Assembly (NCBI RefSeq): GCF_001591585.1
Contig: NZ_BCVE01000002.1
Span: 124,001 to 188,000, forward strand
DNA: 64,000 nt
Direction of reading: 5' to 3'
Source of the DNA: Niallia circulans NBRC 13626
GTDB taxonomy: Bacteria > Bacillota > Bacilli > Bacillales > Cytobacillaceae
The position numbers and the translations under genes were made by a program. Below, one piece after another: positions 1 through 9,071 of the stretch (position 1 is its first letter; every line of letters begins with the position of its first letter). The notes below the pieces were generated by a model. It ran no database searches. It saw nothing but the letters and a program-made list of their open reading frames with translations, and had not been told where the DNA came from.

Positions 1-39
1 TTTTTATCCAATTTATCTCACTTTTAAGCAGGACGCTTG

Positions 40-78
40 AAAAAAAGGTGATAAGAGGGATGCTCTTTATCACCTTTT
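40..78 (-). terminator. Intrinsic terminator after rpsB
   Basis: An 11-bp perfect stem (43-53 with 68-78), extended by AGAG/CTCT pairs, is followed on the minus strand by a T-run (40-46). It lies about 90 bases beyond the rpsB stop, so it should end or attenuate the rpsB transcript before the next gene, presumably tsf, outside the window. Confidence 0.85.
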
Positions 79-165
79 CCACAAGTCCCTAACAATTACT
101 TATTATCCATTTTAGTTTATCGATTGATCCAAAACTATTTTGTATAACAAGTCATTCGGTTCTAA

Positions 166-976
<811 letters not shown>

Positions 977-982
977 TTTGTT

Positions 983-1011
983 AATATAGCATATGTATTG
1001 TGTACAATCAA
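983..1011 (-). promoter_or_regulatory. Sigma-A-type promoter of rpsB
   Basis: On the minus strand: -35 TTGATT (1006-1011), 17-bp spacer, -10 TATATT (983-988) with an extended TG two bases upstream. It lies immediately beyond the swrB stop codon, which makes rpsB independently transcribed. Confidence 0.75.
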
Positions 1012-1017
1012 GTACAT

Positions 1018-1575
1018 TTACGAATTTTGTCTAAATTTAAGTAATAGTTCCATCTCTGTCTTTCCTTTATTTAATGCTTTTGCTATTTCTTCGATGCTCT
1101 TCCCTTCCGCCTGCATCTCTTTTGCTACTTCTACTATTGACTTTTCTTTCTGTTTTTTTTCTGGTGGCAAGATTAAATTTAATAGTTCATTGACATCTTC
1201 CTTCTCCAACCGATCCTCTTTTAGGCTATTTTCTTGTACAGAAGCAGTCACATTTTTATAAGCATCCAGCATCGCTTTATTGCCTTTTATCTCTCTTGGC
1301 TTATATTCCATCCTTTCAGCTTTATCCTTACTGTCTTCTTTTTTATCTAGTGGATTCTCATCAGCTTCAAAGCTAGTAAGTCTATTTAAAAACTGTTCAT
1401 TTTCTTCTTTTATTTCTGTAATAAAAGTGGCAATCACTTCTTCCATTTCTTCTAAATTCTCTCTCTGTTCCTTTTCTAAATTTACAACGCGATTTTGTCT
1501 AACATACAAAATCACAATGCAAAGTATTGCGATTAAATTTAAAGTAATACTTAAAAAAAGTAAAAAATTAACCAT
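1018..1575 (-). CDS. swrB: SwrB/YlxL-like membrane-anchored motility protein
   Basis: A 185-residue protein with one N-terminal membrane helix (about residues 3-24), then a charged, coiled-coil-prone region and a C-terminal helix-turn-helix-like segment (about 150-180, KSIEEIAKALNKG). Position between sigD and rpsB, size and layout match B. subtilis SwrB, which activates assembly of the flagellar type III export apparatus and boosts SigD activity in swarming. Sequence identity in this family is low, so the call rests mainly on synteny and topology. It follows the small gene at 1585 by 9 bases and is probably co-transcribed with sigD. Confidence 0.75.
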   Translation of the reverse strand: MVNFLLFLSITLNLIAILCIVILYVRQNRVVNLEKEQRENLEEMEEVIATFITEIKEENEQFLNRLTSFEADENPLDKKEDSKDKAERMEYKPREIKGNKAMLDAYKNVTASVQENSLKEDRLEKEDVNELLNLILPPEKKQKEKSIVEVAKEMQAEGKSIEEIAKALNKGKTEMELLLKFRQNS

Positions 1576-1584
1576 TTCATCCCT

Positions 1585-1896
1585 CTATCCACTATAGTCG
1601 ATACTTAGGCCTTTATAAGGGTGTATCGTTTGTATTCTCTCTAAATCTTCTAATTCCTTTTCTTCTTTCCTCATCTCTTGTTCAAAAAACTGCTTATCCC
1701 TTTTTTTCTTGGTAGTAACTTTACCGTTCCCTTCCCCCTTAATAACCGTTGTTCGCTTTCGTTCTTCTTCCTTACCGGTTTCTTGAGCAGCGAAGGTGTA
1801 CATTTGCTGATGTTTTTGGTCCTGTTGTTCTTGAAGCTTCCCTGCATCATAAGTTCGTGGTAATGCAACTTGCATTTCTAATGCTTTTAAACTCAT
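1585..1896 (-). CDS. Small charged protein of unknown function downstream of sigD
   Basis: A 103-residue, highly charged protein with no membrane segment or signal peptide. Its N-terminus (KALEMQVALPRTYDAGKLQ) looks structured, and the middle is rich in Lys, Glu and Gln. I favour the ATG at 1896, spaced about 8 bases from AAAGGA, over a GTG six bases upstream. It lies 18 bases after sigD and 9 before swrB, so it belongs to the same transcript. Comparable small genes occur in other Bacillus operons at this place, and a motility role is inferred only from context. Confidence 0.7.
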   Translation of the reverse strand: MSLKALEMQVALPRTYDAGKLQEQQDQKHQQMYTFAAQETGKEEERKRTTVIKGEGNGKVTTKKKRDKQFFEQEMRKEEKELEDLERIQTIHPYKGLSIDYSG

Positions 1897-1914
1897 GTGC
1901 ACTCATCCTTTTCG

Positions 1915-2679
1915 TTATATTACTTTTTCTAATGAATGTCTTAATTTAAAAATAGCTTTGGAGTGAATTTGCGATATGCGAGAAGTAGATAAATTCATAA
2001 CTTGTCCAATTTCCGTTAATGTTAATTCTTCCTTATAAAACAAACTAATCACCAGCTGTTCCTTATCATTAAGCTCCTTAATTTTTGCGGCCATCTCTTG
2101 AACCAATTCATCCCTTACGACTTTTTCCTCTGGAATAACCGTTTTATCATCACGAATCGAGAAACTTTGTGCTTCTTTCTCTTCCCCTTCATTCATCTGC
2201 TCATCAATAGATAGTATATTTGCAAAAAAATGTTCATTCATTGTTGCATATACTTCGTCAACACTAGTCTCTAGCTCATCAGCAATTTCTTGAACAGTAA
2301 TATTTCTCATTAATTTTTGTTCGAGTTTTTCAATGGCCGCCTCAATTTTTTTTGACTTTTCCCTCGTGCCTCTAGATAACCAGTCTTCTTTACGAAGTCC
2401 ATCAATAATACTGCCTCTAATCCGAAAGGAAGCATATGTATCAAACTTTAAATCCCTATTTGGATCAAAACGTTGTAAGGCATCATATAGTCCCATCATT
2501 CCAAGACTTGTTAGCTCATCTCGGGAAACACTTTTTGGTAACCCTATCGAAATTCTTTGAACATGAAAACTTACTAAGGGCATATATTTTTTAATTAATT
2601 GATTACCTGCTTCTTGATCTCTCGTACTAGTCCACATTTCCCATACTTGCTTCTCTTCTGTAGTTGATTCCTTTGCCAT
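1915..2679 (-). CDS. sigD: RNA polymerase sigma factor SigD (FliA/WhiG family)
   Basis: Alternative sigma factor for late flagellar, chemotaxis and autolysin genes. The 254-residue product has region 2 motifs (RFDPNRDLKFDTYASFRIRG, then IIDGLRKEDW), a central region 3, and a region 4 helix-turn-helix near the C-terminus (LTLTEIGQVMNLSTSRISQIH). The frame stays open 75 codons further upstream. The start is set at the ATG at 2679 because a good GAGGAGG lies 10 bases before it and homologues begin there. Unlike B. subtilis, where sigD directly follows cheD, a 543-bp gap with a terminator lies upstream, so an internal promoter probably drives it. Confidence 0.96.
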   Translation of the reverse strand: MAKESTTEEKQVWEMWTSTRDQEAGNQLIKKYMPLVSFHVQRISIGLPKSVSRDELTSLGMMGLYDALQRFDPNRDLKFDTYASFRIRGSIIDGLRKEDWLSRGTREKSKKIEAAIEKLEQKLMRNITVQEIADELETSVDEVYATMNEHFFANILSIDEQMNEGEEKEAQSFSIRDDKTVIPEEKVVRDELVQEMAAKIKELNDKEQLVISLFYKEELTLTEIGQVMNLSTSRISQIHSKAIFKLRHSLEKVI

Positions 2680-3222
2680 TAAATAATTTCCCTCCTCTAT
2701 AAACAATGAACACCATACACGCATATAACTAGTTCTATCTATATAAGTAACAACTTGAAAAGGATATAAGTACATTTCTTCCCTATCTATATCCCTTAAA
2801 TTCAGCAAAAAAATCAATATTTTTGTATTCGTGCAATGATACATAAGTATATTATTTATAATTACTATAATAAGGAGCTTGTCTGCATATTTTATTTTTA
2901 TCATTTATAATCTTATCCATTCCATTTAAAAATAGAATGAATAGGAAAGGAAGATATACCTATCATTTGTTTATGTATATATTTCACTATTGATTTTAGC
3001 AGAAGACGTGAATTATTAGCTATCCTTTCTAAATATCCCATTTAAAATTAGGTAATAAGAACTAACAACTATAATTTTCAGTTCTTTTTTTGCTGAAATT
3101 TCCGAGAAAATGAAAATAAAAAGACTATCTCCTAATAAAAGAATACATTCCAAAGTCCAAACCATGGATTCTTTAAATTAGAGGTAGTCTTATTTCTCTG
3201 CTTTTAAAAGTATTACTATACA
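2680..3222. other. Intergenic gap between cheD and sigD
   Basis: A 543-bp AT-rich stretch. It holds the cheD terminator (3114-3191), a second 7-bp stem (3057-3063 with 3080-3086) whose T-run would suit the plus strand, and the upstream open extension of the sigD frame (2680-2904), which has no credible start. I found no promoter with both hexamers convincing, although sigD must be transcribed from here or by read-through. Confidence 0.6.
3114..3191 (-). terminator. Long-hairpin terminator after cheD
   Basis: An outer imperfect stem (3121-3136 with 3177-3191) and an inner stem (around 3139-3149 with 3165-3175) form one long hairpin, followed on the minus strand by TTTTTATTTT. It begins about 30 bases after the cheD stop and would end most fla/che transcripts before sigD. 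Confidence 0.75.
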
Positions 3223-3723
3223 CTATATAATATGAATCCCTTTATTCACCGTTCGAATTGTTAATTCATGGGTAGCAGGACAAAACTCAATTGTTCTACC
3301 ACTATTTCCACCAACATCTTCACTAACCAATTTAATTCTTAACGATTGTAGTGTATTCTTAACCGCTTCAACATTTCGAGGTCCTATTCTCATAACATCG
3401 CTTGTTCCAGTAAACTGAAACATTTGTGCCCCTCCGGCAATTTTCGCTAACAACGTACTTCTTTTTAATCCTAATCCTTCTAAACGCTCTACTAGTTCTA
3501 CAATGGCTGTATCTGCGAATTTAGCTTTATTGAGCGTTCCGGATTTAGATATGGATGCTTCTGGTAGCATAATATGTGCTAAGCCAGCAATTGGTTTTAG
3601 GGAGCTATATAATACAATACCCACACATGAACCAAGTCCAGAAGTACGAATTGTATTAGGAGACTCTACCACATTCATATCAGCAATTCCTACTTTTATT
3701 ACTGTAATTTGGTCAGTCACCAT
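3223..3723 (-). CDS. cheD: Chemoreceptor glutamine deamidase CheD
   Basis: CheD deamidates glutamines in chemoreceptors and binds CheC, stimulating its CheY-P phosphatase activity. The 166-residue protein has the family landmarks GLGSCVG and AGLAHIMLP. The catalytic triad known from the family can be placed at Thr27, Cys33 and His50, with the same 6- and 17-residue spacings as in Thermotoga CheD. It overlaps the end of cheC by 11 bases, which suggests translational coupling of these partners. A strong terminator follows. Confidence 0.96.
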   Translation of the reverse strand: MVTDQITVIKVGIADMNVVESPNTIRTSGLGSCVGIVLYSSLKPIAGLAHIMLPEASISKSGTLNKAKFADTAIVELVERLEGLGLKRSTLLAKIAGGAQMFQFTGTSDVMRIGPRNVEAVKNTLQSLRIKLVSEDVGGNSGRTIEFCPATHELTIRTVNKGIHII

Positions 3724-4354
3724 CCTTCACTCCCAAAGACTGAAATAAAGGGGCAAAAGAATCAGGATCAGGCAGCAAAAAGAAATGGCCATTTACAGTG
3801 TCAGCTAATGTGATTTCTTCTCCATTTAACTCCGTATTGATGACAATTGCATAATCACTTACTTGAGAATGTTCAACTAATCCATATGTAACAATTGCAC
3901 CAACCATATCAATTGCAAGTGCTGGTACGGAAGGATATAAAGATAACTTCGTAAAATCAGATAAAGAGGACAAATAAGAACCGGATAATATATTGCCTAG
4001 TTCTTGTAATGCAGACATAGATAACTCATCATATGGCGGTTCAGCTAAGGTAATAGAAGGGTCACCAATCATATCTTGAACCAATTTAGCTGCTTGCTCT
4101 AAAGGAAGTATAAAAAACATACTTCCTGGAACATCTCCTTCAATTCGTAAAAACACCCCTGCAACAATATTGTCAGCACCCCCTGCCATTTCCATCATCT
4201 CATCAAATGTCACAATTTGAACATCTGGAACCTTCATATCAATCTTTTTATTAAGAAGCTTTGATAAAGAGGTGGCAGCATGTCCCGCTCCGATATTACC
4301 AATTTCTCTTAGTACATCAAGCTTTAAGGAATTTATATCATTAATATAGCCCAT
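3713..4354 (-). CDS. cheC: CheY-P phosphatase CheC
   Basis: CheC removes phosphate from CheY-P and, with CheD, forms an adaptation feedback loop. The 213-residue protein is a two-repeat member of the CheC/FliY/CheX family. Both active-site E-x-x-N motifs are intact: Glu17-Asn20 (REIGNIGAG) and Glu118-Asn121 (QELGNILSG). Length fits B. subtilis CheC (about 209). It starts 3 bases after the cheW stop, in a run of tightly packed chemotaxis genes. Confidence 0.96.
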   Translation of the reverse strand: MGYINDINSLKLDVLREIGNIGAGHAATSLSKLLNKKIDMKVPDVQIVTFDEMMEMAGGADNIVAGVFLRIEGDVPGSMFFILPLEQAAKLVQDMIGDPSITLAEPPYDELSMSALQELGNILSGSYLSSLSDFTKLSLYPSVPALAIDMVGAIVTYGLVEHSQVSDYAIVINTELNGEEITLADTVNGHFFLLPDPDSFAPLFQSLGVKDGD

Positions 4355-4356
4355 AC

Positions 4357-4833
4357 TTACTCATCACTTTTACCATTAGAATAATTTCTTAAAATATTTC
4401 GATCAAACACTTTTTCTAAATCAACAAGAATTAATAAACGTTTATCAAGCTTTACTACACCTTTTATATAATCGACTTCATCGCCATTGATTGTCTCTGG
4501 AGCAGGCTCATAAAGAGCAGTATCGACATCTACGACATCATTAGCAGAATCAACAATTATACCTACTTCCATATCTTCAAGCATAATAATGATAATTCTT
4601 GTACTATCCGTGTATGGAATTTCTTCCAAATTAAAACGAAGTCGTAAATCAATTATGGGAGTTACTACTCCTCTAAGGTTAATCACACCTTTAACAAAAG
4701 GAGCGATATTTGGAATTCTTGTAATATGCATGTTTTTCTCTATCGACATTACTTCATTGACGGAAATAGCATACTCTTTTCCCTTCAATTCAAATATTAT
4801 TAATTTTTGTTCTGTTGAAACTGCATCGCTCAT
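4357..4833 (-). CDS. cheW: Chemotaxis coupling protein CheW
   Basis: CheW links chemoreceptors to the CheA kinase at the cell pole. The 158-residue protein is a single SH3-like CheW domain with family features FELKGKEYAISVNEV near the start, INLRGVVTPIIDLR (about 70-83) and IIDLR/ILVDLEK motifs. It is separated from cheA by 166 bases, unusually wide for this operon. A GAGAGGG about 11 bases before the ATG serves as a modest ribosome binding site. Confidence 0.96.
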   Translation of the reverse strand: MSDAVSTEQKLIIFELKGKEYAISVNEVMSIEKNMHITRIPNIAPFVKGVINLRGVVTPIIDLRLRFNLEEIPYTDSTRIIIIMLEDMEVGIIVDSANDVVDVDTALYEPAPETINGDEVDYIKGVVKLDKRLLILVDLEKVFDRNILRNYSNGKSDE

Positions 4834-4938
4834 TCCCTTTTCATCCCTCTCACATAACCTATCTGCAATTCATAAAGCGCAAGATCATTATTCCTCGGTT
4901 TGTTCTAAACAAAATTACGACAAGTAGTTATTATACTT

Positions 4939-5041
4939 AACGAATTCGTTCCTAAGTAAAGCCACTTGCGCTAACATCTATTAATCCTTGTACAGGTGAT
5001 TACTTAATTAAAGCATTACAATCCATAATTAAAGCCACTTG
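4939..5041 (-). repeat. 12-bp palindrome and short direct repeat around the cheA 3' end
   Basis: The cheA-cheW gap contains a perfect 12-bp palindrome, AACGAATTCGTT (4939-4950). It also holds an exact 12-bp copy (4957-4968) of a sequence at the cheA 3' end (5030-5041), TAAAGCCACTTG on the plus strand. On the minus strand the gap copy reads QVALL, like the QVALI of cheA. This may be the remains of a small partial duplication. Confidence 0.5.
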
Positions 5042-7063
5042 TCCGTCTCCTAAGATAGTTGCTCCAGATATAGCATACGCACTAGAAAGGTAAGTACCTA
5101 GTGATTTTAAAACCACTTCTTGCTGACCGATAAATCCATCCACAACAAGACCAGCTAATTTATCCCCTTTTCTTACGATAACGACAGAATAATAGTCACT
5201 CTCGATTCCTGCTGATGGCACATCAAAAATATCCTTTAGGAATAATAATGGCACCACTTTGCCACGGAAATCGATAACGGTTTGATTATGAGCATGCATT
5301 AAATCATTCTTATTGACAATAGCTGTCTCAATAATAGATGACAATGGAATAGCATACTTTTCTGCTTGAATTTCAACTAGCATCACAGAAATAATCGATA
5401 AAGTTAATGGTAATTGGATAGAAAATAACGATCCTTTTCCTTCCTCTGATTCGATTGTAATCGAACCACCTAGTGATTCAATTGTATTTTTCACTACATC
5501 CAGCCCTACTCCACGTCCTGAAATATCAGAAATTTGATCAGCAGTAGAAAAACCAGAAGCAAAAATAAGTTCAGCAATTTGATTATTCGTTAATGTTTTA
5601 GCAACTTCTTTTGAAATAATTCCTTTATTAATTGCTTTAGAAAGGACTTTTTCTTTATTAATTCCTGCTCCATCATCTTCCAACTCAATAAAAACATGGT
5701 TTCCGCTATGATATGCACGAAGAACAACTGTTCCTTCTTCGCTTTTATTATTCGCTCGTCTTACTTCTGGTGTTTCGACTCCATGGTCAAGTGCATTGCG
5801 AATTAAATGAACTAATGGATCACCAATCTCATCTATAACTGTGCGATCAAGCTCTGTTTCTGCACCAACAATTTGCAAATCAATTTTCTTATTTAAATCA
5901 CGCGCGAGCTGTCTGACCATTCTTGGGAAACGATTAAATACTGTCTCAACAGGAACCATGCGCATATTTAGGATAATATTTTGAAGATCACCAGTAACTC
6001 TTGACATTCTTTCTACCGTTTCATAAAGCTCTTGATCTTTAAGGGTGGAAGAAATTTGTTCCAATCTTCCTCTGTCGATAACAAGTTCCTCAAATAGATT
6101 CATAAGAATATCTAAACGCTCAATATTAACACGAATTGTTTTATTAGATACTTTAGTCCCTGTTTGCTTCTCAGGCTGTTTAGTTTCAGCCGGAGTACTA
6201 TTTTCTGTAACAGATGTATTATCCGTTTTTGCTTGTACTTCTTCTGCAACAGGAGTTTCTGCTATCGTTTGCTGCTTAGGAGATTGACTATTTGCAAAGA
6301 ACTCTCGTACAGCTACCTTTTCAACCTCTGAAACTTTCATAACAGACGCTTCAATTTTATCTGCTTCCTCTTTAGATATAAGAGTTACCATAAAGTCATA
6401 GTCGAACTTTTCTTCTTCAAGCTCTTCCACCGGTGGAAGAGACTTAACAACCTCTCCTAAAGATTCTAAAGCTTCAAATATCATATAAACTCTCGCTGCT
6501 TTTAATAAACAGTCACTTTTTAATGTAATATTGATTTCATAAGTAAAAAAACCTTGATCAGATGATTGCTGTAATACAGTTGTTTCAAATTCATCATATT
6601 GATTTTGCTTTGCAGGAGCATCTTGTATGGCTGTTGCTGCAACCTCAGCTTCTGCAGTTTTTTGATTTAAAGGAAGTCCTTTTTCGATTTGTACAAGCTT
6701 CTCAACTACTGCTTCTACATTTCTTTTCCCATCGCCGCCGCTAGCGATTGACTCTACCATGGCATCAAGATCATCAACAGCTAAGAAAATGACATCCAAT
6801 ATTTCTGGAGAAAAAGTAATTTTCTTATTTCTTATAGCATCAAGTACATTTTCCATTTGATGGGTTAGACTAGCTAAATCTTCATAGCCCATTGTTGCAG
6901 ACATACCTTTTAAAGTATGAGCTGCACGGAAAATCTCATTTACTATTTGTAAATTTTCAGGATCCTTTTCTAACTCTAATAAATGTTCGTTACATGCTTG
7001 TAAATGTTCTTTACTCTCTTCAATAAATACTTCTAAATACTGACTCATTTCCACTTGCTTCAC
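5000..7063 (-). CDS. cheA: Chemotaxis sensor histidine kinase CheA
   Basis: Receptor-controlled kinase that phosphorylates CheY and CheB. Domains in order over 687 residues: P1 phosphotransfer with His49 in AAHTLKGMSATMGY; a P2 CheY-binding domain (about 175-260) after a Gln-rich linker; a Thr/Glu/Lys-rich linker (about 270-310); P3 dimerisation; P4 ATPase with N-box HLIRNALDHG and G boxes DDGAGI and GRGVGLDVV; and a C-terminal CheW-like P5. The first codon is GTG, but the in-frame ATG at 7048 fits the B. subtilis N-terminus, so the true product may be 682 residues. It follows cheB by 11 bases. Confidence 0.97.
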   Translation of the reverse strand: MKQVEMSQYLEVFIEESKEHLQACNEHLLELEKDPENLQIVNEIFRAAHTLKGMSATMGYEDLASLTHQMENVLDAIRNKKITFSPEILDVIFLAVDDLDAMVESIASGGDGKRNVEAVVEKLVQIEKGLPLNQKTAEAEVAATAIQDAPAKQNQYDEFETTVLQQSSDQGFFTYEINITLKSDCLLKAARVYMIFEALESLGEVVKSLPPVEELEEEKFDYDFMVTLISKEEADKIEASVMKVSEVEKVAVREFFANSQSPKQQTIAETPVAEEVQAKTDNTSVTENSTPAETKQPEKQTGTKVSNKTIRVNIERLDILMNLFEELVIDRGRLEQISSTLKDQELYETVERMSRVTGDLQNIILNMRMVPVETVFNRFPRMVRQLARDLNKKIDLQIVGAETELDRTVIDEIGDPLVHLIRNALDHGVETPEVRRANNKSEEGTVVLRAYHSGNHVFIELEDDGAGINKEKVLSKAINKGIISKEVAKTLTNNQIAELIFASGFSTADQISDISGRGVGLDVVKNTIESLGGSITIESEEGKGSLFSIQLPLTLSIISVMLVEIQAEKYAIPLSSIIETAIVNKNDLMHAHNQTVIDFRGKVVPLLFLKDIFDVPSAGIESDYYSVVIVRKGDKLAGLVVDGFIGQQEVVLKSLGTYLSSAYAISGATILGDGQVALIMDCNALIK

Positions 7064-7074
7064 ATCCCTTGACG

Positions 7075-8184
7075 TTATACATATTTCATAATAGTTTCAG
7101 CAATATGATCTACCTTTTGAATTTCATCAATATAATTCGTGGCAATAGCTGTTTTAGGCATTCCGTAAACAATACATGTCTCCTGTGACTCAGCAATAGC
7201 TTTTACGTTACCTTTTTTTGCTAATTTTAATAAACCATCTGTGCCATCTGATCCCATCCCAGTCATAATAACTGCTATTTTTGCATAGGCTTTCAAATCG
7301 CTGACAGATTCAAACATAATATCAACAGATGGCCTATGACCATTTATAGGGGCAGTTTGATCCAGATCAATTGCTGTATGGACACCAACTGTTTTCACCT
7401 TTAAATGCTGACCTCCTGGAGCAATATAGGCAACTCCATTGCGGATAATCTCCCCATGCTCCGCTTCCTTTACGGTAATGGCGGATAACGTGTTAAGACG
7501 ATTTGCAAGGGATCGGGTAAATCCTGCTGGCATATGTTGAACGATTAAAATAGGCGCTTCTATATCACTTGGTAAATTAGTTAGGACTTTCTGTAATGCC
7601 CTTGGACCACCAGTTGAAGTTCCAATTATGACAATCTTTTTCATGGTGTTCATCCAATTACTGATTGATCCAGCCTTTTGTACTATTCTTTCATTTTCTT
7701 CTCTTGGTTCTATTTTACTATAAGAAGATTGTGAAGTAATAGTCTTTTTTCCTTCATTTGAAAGATTTAATAATGTTTTCGGTTTTACTTTACTAGCTAG
7801 AATAACTTTTTCTACCAATTCCTGCTTAACCTTATATAAATCTAGTGAAATAGACCCAGAAGGCTTTGTAATAAAGTCAATTGCCCCTGCTTGCATTGCC
7901 TGAATTGTGCTTTCTGCTCCAACCTTTGTTATGCTTGACAGCATGAGAACTGGTACAGGATGCTCTAACATAATTCTCTTTAAAGCACTTAAACCGTCTA
8001 AGACTGGCATTTCGACATCAAGCGTTACCACATCAGGAGTTAATTGCTTAATTTTCTTTATTCCGTCTTCACCATTTCTGGCTGTACCAATAACGGTTAT
8101 TCTCGAGTCTTCAGAGAGAAAATCTGTAATTAGCTTACGCATAAATGCAGAATCATCAATAACAAGAACCTTTATTTTCTCCAC
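7075..8184 (-). CDS. cheB: Chemoreceptor methylesterase CheB
   Basis: CheB removes methyl groups from receptor glutamates when its receiver is phosphorylated. The 369-residue protein has an N-terminal receiver (Asp10, Asp11, phospho-acceptor Asp56 in TLDVEMP, Lys in ITKPSG), a linker (about 125-180), and a C-terminal esterase. The catalytic triad can be placed at Ser190 (GTSTGGP), His217 (QHMPAGF) and Asp313 (GMGSDG). No cheR is present in this window. It lies 11 bases after flhG. Confidence 0.97.
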   Translation of the reverse strand: MEKIKVLVIDDSAFMRKLITDFLSEDSRITVIGTARNGEDGIKKIKQLTPDVVTLDVEMPVLDGLSALKRIMLEHPVPVLMLSSITKVGAESTIQAMQAGAIDFITKPSGSISLDLYKVKQELVEKVILASKVKPKTLLNLSNEGKKTITSQSSYSKIEPREENERIVQKAGSISNWMNTMKKIVIIGTSTGGPRALQKVLTNLPSDIEAPILIVQHMPAGFTRSLANRLNTLSAITVKEAEHGEIIRNGVAYIAPGGQHLKVKTVGVHTAIDLDQTAPINGHRPSVDIMFESVSDLKAYAKIAVIMTGMGSDGTDGLLKLAKKGNVKAIAESQETCIVYGMPKTAIATNYIDEIQKVDHIAETIMKYV

Positions 8185-8195
8185 TTTAAACTCAA

Positions 8196-9071
8196 CTACC
8201 TTTCAAACAAAAACCTTTTTAATTTAGACACGAAATTGTGTCTATTAACTGGATAGGGTTCTGTAAACTGTTGTTTACCATATCTATCGGCAATTTCGCG
8301 CAAAGCTTTAGCCGCTTCTGATTTTTCATTAAAAAAAACAAAAGGAATTTGTTTTCGTACAGCTTGTGCTACATTTGTGTCATCTGGTATATAGCCAAGA
8401 TTAATAAGATCCCGCTGCAAAAATTTTTTTACAACTTGCTGAAGTTTTTGTAACGTTTCTGCCCCATCTTTTTTCTCCATTGTTCGATTAACGACAAGAT
8501 ATAACGGAAGTACTGCATTTCTTGTATGAATAAATTTCATTGCAGCATACGCATCTGTTATAGAAGTAGGTTCAGGTGTTGTGATGACGATACAATCATC
8601 AACAGATAGAATAAACTTTAAAGAATCCGTACTAATTCCAGCTCCCATATCAAATAAAATATAGTCATAGTGATTTAATATCCCTTGAAAATGCTGGAAA
8701 AAGCTCTCTAGTTTCTCTTCTTCCATATCAACAAAATCACTTAGTCCAGAACCACCTGCAATATAGTCTAATCCATCAAATCCTTTCGAAATAATATACT
8801 CAAAATTAATATCATTTCTAAAAAAATCAACGATCGTATAGCGAGACTGTGTCCCCATTAGAATATCAATATTCCCCATACCAATATCCATATCAATCAG
8901 TAAAGTACGATATCCTCTTTTTTGAAGAGTGAGTGCAAAGTTAAGCGAAAAATTCGACTTTCCCACACCGCCTTTTCCACTGATAATCGCCAATGTTTTG
9001 TGATTGGAGTGCCTTTTGTTTGCATTTAATTGTTCAATTTTTTTTCGTAAGATAGAAGCTTGATCGTTCAT
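8196..9071 (-). CDS. flhG: MinD-like ATPase FlhG (YlxH)
   Basis: FlhG is a ParA/MinD-family ATPase that, with FlhF, sets flagellar number and position and helps deliver C-ring parts FliM/FliY. The 291-residue protein has a deviant Walker A (KGGVGKS, 33-39), DMDIGMGNID, and the DMGAGIS motif. A short N-terminal segment with DQASILRK precedes the ATPase and corresponds to the region that activates the FlhF GTPase. A basic C-terminal tail may bind membrane. Its start overlaps the flhF stop by 4 bases. Confidence 0.95.
   Translation of the reverse strand: MNDQASILRKKIEQLNANKRHSNHKTLAIISGKGGVGKSNFSLNFALTLQKRGYRTLLIDMDIGMGNIDILMGTQSRYTIVDFFRNDINFEYIISKGFDGLDYIAGGSGLSDFVDMEEEKLESFFQHFQGILNHYDYILFDMGAGISTDSLKFILSVDDCIVITTPEPTSITDAYAAMKFIHTRNAVLPLYLVVNRTMEKKDGAETLQKLQQVVKKFLQRDLINLGYIPDDTNVAQAVRKQIPFVFFNEKSEAAKALREIADRYGKQQFTEPYPVNRHNFVSKLKRFLFER

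Noticed and set aside
2680-2904. N-terminal extension of SigD by 75 residues
   Set aside because: The ATG at 2679 has a strong ribosome binding site and matches homologous N-termini; the upstream peptide is AT-rich chance coding.
3057-3091. Plus-strand terminator in the sigD-cheD gap
   Set aside because: There is a 7-bp stem and T-run, but no plus-strand gene nearby that it could serve.
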